The notes beneath the pieces were generated by a model. The model did not search any database. It had not been told where the DNA came from and saw only the letters and a program-made list of their open reading frames with translations. From contig DATJHO010000024.1 in the NCBI GenBank assembly GCA_035493835.1, forward strand, positions 1-5,768: a DNA stretch of 5,768 bases, given 5' to 3'. Shown piece after piece: positions 1 to 5,353 of the stretch. Source of the DNA: DASZTU01 sp035493835 (GTDB lineage: Bacteria; Pseudomonadota; Alphaproteobacteria; Rhizobiales; Devosiaceae). The first letter of the stretch is position 1. Each line of letters begins with the position of its first letter. A program made the position numbers and the translations under genes.

Positions 1-133
1 TGCGGTCTCGGCGATCAAGGCCGGCGTCAAGCTGCGCGGCTTCGATCCCGGCCCGGTCCGCGCCCCGCTCACCGACCTGAGCGCGGAAGAGGTCCAGATG
101 CTGGCCAAGCTGGTGGACGCCGTCCGCCAGTAG
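1..133 (+). CDS. Dihydrodipicolinate synthase / 2-keto-3-deoxy-acid aldolase family protein, C-terminal fragment
   Basis: Only the last 43 codons are present (frame from base 2, TAG stop at 131-133); the gene begins beyond the left edge. The visible tail carries GFDPGPVRAPLTDLSAEE followed by a short helix ending DAVRQ. This matches the usual end of DapA/NanA-superfamily class I aldolases, where a G-x-x-x-G-x-VR-x-PL stretch precedes a final helix. Family members are TIM-barrel lyases forming a Schiff base between an active-site lysine and pyruvate or a 2-oxo acid; the catalytic lysine and tyrosine lie outside the window. Next to a sugar-acid dehydratase and an aldose-type reductase, a 2-keto-3-deoxy-aldonate aldolase or dehydratase is more likely than lysine biosynthesis, but that is inferred from context. 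The next gene starts 28 bp downstream on the same strand, so co-transcription is likely. Confidence 0.75.
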   Translation, partial: AVSAIKAGVKLRGFDPGPVRAPLTDLSAEEVQMLAKLVDAVRQ

Positions 134-148
134 GACACCGATAAACGT

Positions 149-154
149 AGGGAG
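149..154 (+). promoter_or_regulatory. Ribosome binding site deciding a TTG start
   Basis: AGGGAG lies 7 bases before the TTG at 162-164. It supports this non-ATG start for the SDR gene, which puts the nucleotide-binding glycine motif at residues 11-18, as usual for classical SDRs. Confidence 0.7.
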
Positions 155-161
155 AATAAGT

Positions 162-923
162 TTGAATATCGGGGGAACAGTTGCCGCGGTGACCGGGGCG
201 AGCAGTGGCGTCGGACGGTGCATCGCGGAACGACTTGCTGCAGCAGGTGCGCATGTCGGCCTTCTCGGTCGCGATGCGACAAAGCTTGAGGCCACGGCGG
301 CCGCGTGCGGCTCGGTCGGAGTCAAGACCCGCGCCGTTGCCGGCGAAATCTCGGATCATGACTACGTCGCGAGCGCGTTGCAGACAATCAGCTCAGAGCT
401 GGGGCCCATCGATATCCTCGTCAACTGCGCCGGGGTGAGCCTCCCCGCCCGGTTTGCGCTTGAGGACATCTCGCCGGAGGTCTGGGACGAGATGATGCAG
501 ACCAATGTACGGGGCACTTATCTGACGTGTCACCAACTGGTCGGGGGCATGAAGGCGCGCGGCAAGGGGGCGATCGTCAATATCGGCTCGACCGCCGCGC
601 ATGTCGCTCAGCCGGGCGTCTCCGCCTACGCGGCCTCGAAGTTCGCGGTGAAGGCGCTGACCGATTCCTTGTTGCAGGAGTGCGAGGGGACCGGCGTCCG
701 GGTTTGCATGGTGAGCTCTGGCCCGATCAACACGCCGATTTGGAACAAGCGCATAGGCGCGCTCCCCATGGACCGCGAGGCCATGCTGCAGCCCGACGAC
801 ATCGCCGATGCGGTACTTTGGTTGATCGAGCGTCCGGCCCATGTACGCGCCGACGAAATCCTGCTGCGCCCGGTGGGACGCGGTTGGGCGCCTCAACCCG
901 CAGCGGCCAAAGCCAATGTCTGA
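162..923 (+). CDS. Classical short-chain dehydrogenase/reductase (SDR family oxidoreductase)
   Basis: A cytosolic NAD(P)-dependent alcohol/ketone oxidoreductase of 253 residues, the normal length for classical SDRs. The Rossmann cofactor motif TGASSGVG is at residues 11-18. An arginine at 37 after the second strand (LLGRD) suggests NADP(H) preference. NCAG at 88-91 is the NNAG motif. The catalytic tetrad is N115, S143 (IGSTAA), Y156 and K160 (YAASK), so the enzyme should be active. In the post-catalytic segment the usual P-G pair reads S-G (SSGPINTP, 185-192), a small deviation. It starts at TTG, supported by AGGGAG 7 bases upstream; its end overlaps the next gene by 8 bp. In this locus it could oxidise a hydroxyl of a sugar, aldonate or 2-keto-3-deoxy acid, as SDRs do in L-rhamnose and L-fucose oxidative pathways. 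A FabG-like or unrelated substrate cannot be excluded. Confidence 0.9.
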   Translation: MNIGGTVAAVTGASSGVGRCIAERLAAAGAHVGLLGRDATKLEATAAACGSVGVKTRAVAGEISDHDYVASALQTISSELGPIDILVNCAGVSLPARFALEDISPEVWDEMMQTNVRGTYLTCHQLVGGMKARGKGAIVNIGSTAAHVAQPGVSAYAASKFAVKALTDSLLQECEGTGVRVCMVSSGPINTPIWNKRIGALPMDREAMLQPDDIADAVLWLIERPAHVRADEILLRPVGRGWAPQPAAAKANV

Positions 924-1398
924 GAAAGAGCGCCTCGAGGCGCTGCTCGCCGAGCAGGAAGAGCTACAGTTTGCCCGCTTCGATGCCGCCATCGCCTGGC
1001 GCCTCGGCAGCATGATCCATGCCGAGGCGGCAAAGGCCGGCATGCGCATTGCCATCGAAATCAGCAAGCCGAACCAGATCCTGTTTTTCTGCGCCATGCC
1101 GGGCGCAACGCCCGACAACGCGGCATGGGTGCGGCGCAAGCGCATGGTGGTCGAGCGGTTTCATCGCAGTTCGCTCTACATGAAGCTGTCGATGGACGAG
1201 GCAGGCCGAAACTTGTTTGAACGGTACAACCTGTCCCCCGACGACTACGCCTCGAGCGGCGGTTCTGTGCCAATCATGGTCCGCGGCACCGGATGCGTGG
1301 GCGCTGTTACCGTCAGTGGCCTCACCCAATACGACGACCATCAACTTGGCGCCGAGGCCATCCGAACACTCATTGCGGAAATGCACGCGGAGGGCTGA
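916..1398 (+). CDS. UPF0303 / HbpS-like (heme-degrading domain, GlcG-related) protein
   Basis: A small soluble protein of 160 residues with no signal peptide or membrane segment. It matches the UPF0303 branch of the HbpS/GlcG fold family. An N-terminal helical part (1-45) leads to IAIEISKPNQILFF. The family-typical WVRRKRMVVERFHRSSL is at 71-87, and a glycine-rich core GGSVPIMV (115-122) and GCVGAVTVSGL (126-136) is followed by a DDH segment (140-142). Relatives are often annotated as heme-degrading because Streptomyces HbpS binds heme, but the biochemical role of UPF0303 members is unsettled and I see no motif proving heme binding. I chose ATG 916 because the family begins close to this point; an in-frame ATG at 841 would add 25 uncharacteristic residues deep inside the SDR gene. 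The 8-bp overlap with the SDR stop and the poor Shine-Dalgarno site point to translational coupling. The reading 41 bp later is an RraA-like aldolase. Confidence 0.8.
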   Translation: MSEKERLEALLAEQEELQFARFDAAIAWRLGSMIHAEAAKAGMRIAIEISKPNQILFFCAMPGATPDNAAWVRRKRMVVERFHRSSLYMKLSMDEAGRNLFERYNLSPDDYASSGGSVPIMVRGTGCVGAVTVSGLTQYDDHQLGAEAIRTLIAEMHAEG

Positions 1399-1426
1399 TC
1401 GTCCGCGCGACGAGCCTCGCATTATC

Positions 1427-1433
1427 AAGGAGA
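1427..1433 (+). promoter_or_regulatory. Ribosome binding site deciding a GTG start
   Basis: AAGGAGA, close to the anti-Shine-Dalgarno consensus, ends 6 bases before GTG 1440-1442. It fixes the start of the RraA-family gene and argues against any of the upstream in-frame starts (from 1293), which lie inside the UPF0303 gene. Confidence 0.8.
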
Positions 1434-1439
1434 CGCGAC

Positions 1440-2162
1440 GTGCAGGAAGACCAGATCGATGCGGAAACGCTCAGGCTTCTGGAGAAGGTAAGCACCAACT
1501 CGATCGCGGGGCTGTTGATCAAGCTCGGCGGCATGCGGACCCGCACCATCCGCAACGCCCGCCCGCTCAACCCCAACAACGCCCGGTTCATCGGTCCCGC
1601 CTTCACCGTGCGCAATGTGCCGGTACGCGAGGATCTCACTGACCGCGCCAGCATGGTCAGCCCCAAAAGCCATCTGCACGGCACTATCGATACCATTCCC
1701 GCCGGCAGCGTCGTGGTCTGGGATATGCTCGGCGACACGAGTTGCGGCGCCATAGGCGACTTGCTGGTGGCAGTGCTTGCCGCTCGCGGGGTGGCTGGCC
1801 TCGTTACCGATGGCGCCATGCGCGACGCGGATGCGATCGCGCATGGCAGCTTTCCGGTGTTTTGCGCCGGCGTAGCGCCCGCGCCCAGCAATCGCTCCCT
1901 GCTCGCCGCCGGCGTCGAGGAGATGATCGGATGCGGCGGCGTGCTGGTCATTCCCGGCGACATCGTCGTCGCCGATCCCGACGGCGTGGTCGTTATCCCC
2001 CGCCACCTGGTGGCGCAGGTCGCGCGCGAGGGGGCCGAAATGGAAGACATCGAGGCCTGGGTCAAAGCCCGCATCGAGCGCGGTGAACCGGCGACCGGCC
2101 TCTATCCCCCCGATGACAAGGTCAAGGCCGAGTTTCGTGCCGCAATGGGACGAGGCGCCTGA
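1440..2162 (+). CDS. RraA-family protein, probable 4-hydroxy-2-oxoacid (HMG/CHA-type) aldolase
   Basis: A soluble protein of 240 residues in the RraA / 4-hydroxy-4-methyl-2-oxoglutarate aldolase family, also annotated as dimethylmenaquinone methyltransferase-like or ribonuclease activity regulator. The conserved core runs GAIGDLL (103-109), VAGLVTDGAMRDAD (118-131), then CGGVLVIPGDIVVADPDGVVVIP (165-187). D107 is followed by exactly 20 residues and then R128-D129, the D-X20-R-D signature known from class II pyruvate aldolases of this family, where it serves Mg2+ and substrate binding. The C-terminal tail with GLYPPDDK (220-227) extends well past the roughly 160 residues of E. coli RraA and is typical of the longer sugar-acid-associated members. 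It starts at GTG with AAGGAGA 6 bases upstream; the longer reading from 1293 would overlap the previous gene by over 100 bp. Context suggests cleavage or decarboxylation of a 2-oxo acid made by the neighbouring dehydratase. An RNase E regulatory role is less likely here. Confidence 0.87.
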   Translation: MQEDQIDAETLRLLEKVSTNSIAGLLIKLGGMRTRTIRNARPLNPNNARFIGPAFTVRNVPVREDLTDRASMVSPKSHLHGTIDTIPAGSVVVWDMLGDTSCGAIGDLLVAVLAARGVAGLVTDGAMRDADAIAHGSFPVFCAGVAPAPSNRSLLAAGVEEMIGCGGVLVIPGDIVVADPDGVVVIPRHLVAQVAREGAEMEDIEAWVKARIERGEPATGLYPPDDKVKAEFRAAMGRGA

Positions 2163-2266
2163 ACCACAGCAACATTGGCGGGGATGGCCAGCCGATGTTT
2201 CAAGATTTTGCAAGGCCCGGACCATAAGGTGCCCGCGCCGCCCTCACCACCATTTCCGAGGACCAA

Positions 2267-3472
2267 ATGAAGATTACCCACGTCGAAAGCTTCCTCTTCA
2301 ATCCGGGCAGCACCCGCAACCTCCTGTTCTGCCGCATCGAAACCGATTCCGGGATTCATGGCTGGGGTGAGGCTTACGTCACCGCGGAGAAAGAAAAGGC
2401 CGTCGACGAATACCTGCGGGCCATGGCCCCCTACCTCATCGGCCGCAGCCCGTTCAACATCCGCCATACCGGCCAGGTGTTGTTCGACGACTTCGTCATC
2501 CGCCGCTCCTCGCTCGGGTTCCTCTCTGCCTGGAGCGCCATCGAGATGGCGATGTGGGACATCGTCGGCAAGCAGGCGGGGCTACCGCTGCACGACCTGC
2601 TCGGCGGCGCCTCGCGCGAGCGCGTCAGGGTCTATGCCAATGGCTGGGCCGACGAGCCAGGCACGATGGACCAAAACATCGAGCGCGCGCTCAAGGTCAA
2701 GGCACTCGGCTATACCGCGCTCAAATTCGATCCGATGCCGGGCCCATGGCGCACTTTCATTCATCGCGAGGATGAGGCGTTCGCCCTCAACTACGTCAAG
2801 CTGATGCGCGAGGCGCTCGGTCCCGACATGGAAATCCTGGTCGAGATGCACCGCCGGCTCGCGCCGTCCTATGCCATTCGGCTCGGGCGGCTGTTTGCCG
2901 AATACGACATCCAGTACTACGAAGAGCCCTGCCTGTCGGACAACATCGACCTCGTCGCCGAGGTCCGCCGCTCCCAGCCCATCCCGGTGGTCACCGGCGA
3001 GACGATCTACACCAGGGAAGACTATGCGCGGGTGTTCGAGAAGCGCGCGGCCGACATCCTCAATCCCGATATCTGCGCCATTGGCGGCGTCAGTGCGCTG
3101 ATGGACATCGCGGTGATGGCCCTGCCCCACGCTGTCGCGATCGCGCCGCACAACAACAACAGCACGCTGGCCGGCCTCGCGGCGACGCTCCATGTTTCGG
3201 CGGTCATTCCCAACTTCCTCATGGCCGAGTGCTTCATCAACCGGCTCGATGCCTGCGACGAGATCGCGAAGTCCAAGATCAAGGTCGAAGGCGGCTGGGC
3301 GGAACTGCCGACGGCGCCCGGCCTCGGCATCGACATTGACGTCGATCGCCTGCGCCAGCACCCCTACAAGGAATACCCCAAGAAGGGCCTGCGGCAGCAT
3401 TGGGAAGAGTTCCCCCGCCGACACTATGCTGTGTCCAATACGCTGCAGGGTGCCTCTGGAATCAAGACCTGA
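2267..3472 (+). CDS. Enolase-superfamily acid-sugar dehydratase (mandelate racemase/muconate lactonizing enzyme family)
   Basis: A cytosolic Mg2+ enzyme of 401 residues that abstracts the alpha proton of a carboxylate. In this subgroup the usual outcome is dehydration of an aldonate to a 2-keto-3-deoxy acid. The N-terminal capping domain (about 1-120) includes WSAIEMAMWDIVGKQAGLPL; the barrel follows. Predicted metal ligands are E193 (VEMH), E219 (YEEP) and E245 (TGE). Catalytic residues are H195, two after the first ligand as in galactonate dehydratase, and the dyad D268 (NPD) and H295 (APHNNN), with E321 late in the barrel. Ligand spacings 26, 26, 23 and 27 equal those of mandelate racemase and galactonate dehydratase. 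The first ligand is Glu rather than the Asp of those two references. ATG 2267 has GAGGA 4 bases upstream. A 104-bp gap separates it from the RraA-like gene; the next gene is 12 bp downstream. The substrate sugar acid cannot be assigned, and a racemase or cycloisomerase role remains possible. Confidence 0.9.
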   Translation: MKITHVESFLFNPGSTRNLLFCRIETDSGIHGWGEAYVTAEKEKAVDEYLRAMAPYLIGRSPFNIRHTGQVLFDDFVIRRSSLGFLSAWSAIEMAMWDIVGKQAGLPLHDLLGGASRERVRVYANGWADEPGTMDQNIERALKVKALGYTALKFDPMPGPWRTFIHREDEAFALNYVKLMREALGPDMEILVEMHRRLAPSYAIRLGRLFAEYDIQYYEEPCLSDNIDLVAEVRRSQPIPVVTGETIYTREDYARVFEKRAADILNPDICAIGGVSALMDIAVMALPHAVAIAPHNNNSTLAGLAATLHVSAVIPNFLMAECFINRLDACDEIAKSKIKVEGGWAELPTAPGLGIDIDVDRLRQHPYKEYPKKGLRQHWEEFPRRHYAVSNTLQGASGIKT

Positions 3473-3484
3473 AGGAACAGCAGC

Positions 3485-4459
3485 ATGCAAAAGGTGACGC
3501 TCGGACGGACCGGGCTCGAAGTGACAGCGGCGTGTCTTGGCGCGGGCGGCCACAGCCGCCTGGGCCAGACCACCGGCGCGAGCGCGGATCAATCGGTGGC
3601 GCTGGTTCGCGCCGCCCTCGATCTCGGTATCAACTTCATCGATACCGCTGCCAATTATGGCACCGAACCAATCGTCGGCGCCGCTATCAAAGGCAGGCGG
3701 GACGAAGTGGTGGTCTCCACCAAGATCGCTCCCACCCACAGCATGGACGGCTCTGCGGCCGAATTGATCACCGCGACAGAGCTGCGCGAACGGGTGGAGC
3801 TTAGCCTCGCCCGCCTCGAAACAGACCACATCGACATTCTGCACCTGCATGGCGTCGGCGCCGACCAGTATGACTATTGTCGCGACGAACTGGCGCCCGA
3901 GCTGATCCGTCTGCGCGAGGCTGGCAAGCTGCGGTTCCTTGGCATCACCGAGCGGTTCGGCCGCGACACCAGTCACGCGGTGCTGCAACAGGCCCTGCGT
4001 GACGACATCTGGGATGTCTTCATGGTGGGCTACAACCTGCTCAACCAGACCGCCGCGAAGGACATTTTGCCCGGCGCACGGGCTCGCAATATCGGCACCA
4101 TGTGCATGTTTGCGGTACGCGGCGGGCTCGCCAATGAAAGCCGGGCGCGCCCGCTCATCGACGACCTGATCGGGCGTGGCGAAATCGACCGGACCTCAAT
4201 CGATCCAACAGATCCGTTCGGCTTCCTGGTCGAAGACGGGAGAAAAATTCCGCTTGCCGAGGCCGCCTATCGCTTCTGCCGGCACGCCTCCGGCATCGAC
4301 GTGGTTCTGACCGGCACCGGAAACCCGGCGCACCTCGAGGAAAACCTTCGATCCCTTGAACTGCCGCCCTTGCCGGAAGCGGTGATTGACCGGCTCCGCG
4401 ACATCTTCGGACACGTCACCTCCGCCTCCGGCGACCCGCTCCCGGCGGAAAAGTCGTAA
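3485..4459 (+). CDS. Aldo/keto reductase, probable aldose (sugar) dehydrogenase/reductase
   Basis: A soluble NAD(P)(H)-dependent oxidoreductase of 324 residues with the AKR TIM-barrel fold. The start VTLGRTGLEVTAACLGAG is the usual first strand of bacterial AKRs. The full catalytic tetrad is visible: D53 and Y58 (FIDTAANYG), K80 (VVSTK) and H122 (DILHLH, 117-122). Cofactor-side elements include LGITE (152-156), the central GYN (182-184) and, near the C-terminus, VVLTGTGNPAHLEENL (273-288), the late barrel strand and helix that hold the nucleotide phosphate. ATG 3485 is preceded by AAGGA ending 8 bases upstream, which overlaps the stop of the dehydratase gene, so the two are closely coupled. 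Some relatives oxidise aldoses such as L-fucose, L-galactose or D-threo-aldoses to lactones, which would feed the dehydratase. This role is inferred from context; the substrate and direction are not shown by the sequence. It is the last gene before a strong terminator. Confidence 0.88.
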   Translation: MQKVTLGRTGLEVTAACLGAGGHSRLGQTTGASADQSVALVRAALDLGINFIDTAANYGTEPIVGAAIKGRRDEVVVSTKIAPTHSMDGSAAELITATELRERVELSLARLETDHIDILHLHGVGADQYDYCRDELAPELIRLREAGKLRFLGITERFGRDTSHAVLQQALRDDIWDVFMVGYNLLNQTAAKDILPGARARNIGTMCMFAVRGGLANESRARPLIDDLIGRGEIDRTSIDPTDPFGFLVEDGRKIPLAEAAYRFCRHASGIDVVLTGTGNPAHLEENLRSLELPPLPEAVIDRLRDIFGHVTSASGDPLPAEKS

Positions 4460-4480
4460 ATAAAGCGGCTACTACGTTTC

Positions 4481-4516
4481 AAGGCGATCCGGGCTTGCAC
4501 CGGATCGCCTTTTTTT
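4481..4516 (+). terminator. Rho-independent terminator between convergent operons
   Basis: A perfect 12-bp inverted repeat, AAGGCGATCCGG (4481-4492) and CCGGATCGCCTT (4500-4511), encloses a 7-base loop. It runs straight into a T tract at 4511-4516. It lies 21 bp after the aldo/keto reductase stop and 3 bp beyond the stop of the minus-strand permease gene. The T tract favours plus-strand termination. Read on the minus strand the same hairpin lacks a T run, so it could only be a weak terminator or a 3' end stabiliser for the transporter mRNA. Confidence 0.93.
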
Positions 4517-4519
4517 CGC

Positions 4520-5353
4520 TCAGCCCTTGGTGGCCCCAGAGGTCATGCCGCCGACAAAGAGCTTCTGGATGCCGAAGAACAGGATGACGATCGGCAGCGT
4601 CATCAGCATCGAGGCCGCCATCACGGCCCCCCAATCGGTATTGAATTCGGACGTGAACTCGGCCAACCCGATCGGCAAGGTCTTGACCGAACTGTCGGTG
4701 GCGAAAACCAGTGCGAAGATGAACTCGTTCCAGCTGCTGACAAAGCTATAGACCAGGGTCGACACGATGCCGGGGATCGAGAGCGGCAGCACGATGCGGA
4801 ACAAGATCAGCAGCCGTGACGCACCGTCAATGAGAGCCGCTTCCTCGACCTCGTATGGAATGGCGCGAAAATAACCGATCAGCATCCAGACGCAGAGCGG
4901 CAGCGTGTGGATCAGGTAGACGATGATCAAACCCGCATAGGTGTTGACCAGCCCCAAGCTGCTGAAGGTGATGTAGAGCGGGACGATGATCGTGGCGGTC
5001 GGCAGCAATTGGCTGACAAGAATTGATGCCTGCAGCGCTCGTTTGCCATGGAAGCGAAACCGCGCAAAGCCATAGGCGGCCAAAATCGCGAGCAGGATGG
5101 CGACGGCCGAGGCGCCCACCGAAATCACCACGCTATTGAGAAAGTAGCGCGGGATATTCGAGTTGAACAACACATTGGCATAGTTCTGGAACGTGAGACT
5201 GCGCGGCAGCCATGTCGGCGGCACCGAGTAGAGTTCCTGGGACGACTTCAGCGATGAAATCGCCATCCAGACAAACGGGAAGGCCGCTGCAACGGTAAAG
5301 ATAAGTGCGACCAGATAGGTAGGCCAGGTTGCGTTTGCCGGCTTGCTAGTCAT
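4520..5353 (-). CDS. Carbohydrate ABC transporter permease, MalG-type (inner membrane)
   Basis: An inner-membrane subunit of a binding-protein-dependent sugar importer, 277 residues, normal for the MalG/CUT1 permease family. About six hydrophobic segments are visible, near 12-32, 72-95, 108-128, 139-160, 192-216 and 241-263. The cytoplasmic EAA loop, EEAALIDGASR (170-180) followed by ILPL-type FRIVLPLSIPG (185-195), is the contact site for the ATPase subunits. The tail WNEFIFALVF (208-217) and the GGMTSGATKG end (268-277) are typical of the family. ATG 5353 is chosen because the protein then starts just before the first membrane helix and has GAGGAA (complement of 5361-5366) 7 bases upstream; a longer reading to 5440 would add a non-family Cys/Arg/Ser-rich stretch inside the neighbour. 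It overlaps the upstream permease gene by 8 bp. No ATPase gene follows; the stop lies next to the terminator. Confidence 0.93.
   Translation of the reverse strand: MTSKPANATWPTYLVALIFTVAAAFPFVWMAISSLKSSQELYSVPPTWLPRSLTFQNYANVLFNSNIPRYFLNSVVISVGASAVAILLAILAAYGFARFRFHGKRALQASILVSQLLPTATIIVPLYITFSSLGLVNTYAGLIIVYLIHTLPLCVWMLIGYFRAIPYEVEEAALIDGASRLLILFRIVLPLSIPGIVSTLVYSFVSSWNEFIFALVFATDSSVKTLPIGLAEFTSEFNTDWGAVMAASMLMTLPIVILFFGIQKLFVGGMTSGATKG

Noticed and set aside
841..915. Upstream in-frame ATG that would extend the UPF0303 protein by 25 residues.
   Set aside because: The extra residues are Cys/Arg/Pro-rich and unlike the family; it would overlap the SDR gene by 83 bp, whereas ATG 916 gives a standard short overlap.
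393..1145. 250-codon open frame on the minus strand opposite the SDR and UPF0303 genes.
   Set aside because: Arg/Ala/His-rich composition without a recognisable motif; overlaps two well-supported genes on the other strand.
1399..1413. Short inverted repeat TCGTC/GACGA just after the UPF0303 stop.
   Set aside because: Only a 5-bp stem with no T run in GC-rich sequence; too weak for a terminator or attenuator claim.
1425..2225. 266-codon open frame on the minus strand opposite the RraA-like gene.
   Set aside because: The Asp/Gly/His-rich composition typical of antisense shadows, with no family signature; the plus strand carries the conserved RraA core.
2209..2230. TTGCAA and CATAAG in the gap before the dehydratase, possible -35 and -10 boxes.
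   Set aside because: The spacer is only about 9 bases, far from the 16-18 needed, so it is not a credible sigma70 promoter.
2582..3988. Long open frame of 468 codons on the minus strand opposite the dehydratase and reductase genes.
   Set aside because: Its translation is low-complexity (Ala/Gly/Asp/Val/Arg rich) with no domain I recognise, while the plus strand encodes complete enzymes with all catalytic residues; it is a GC-rich antisense shadow.
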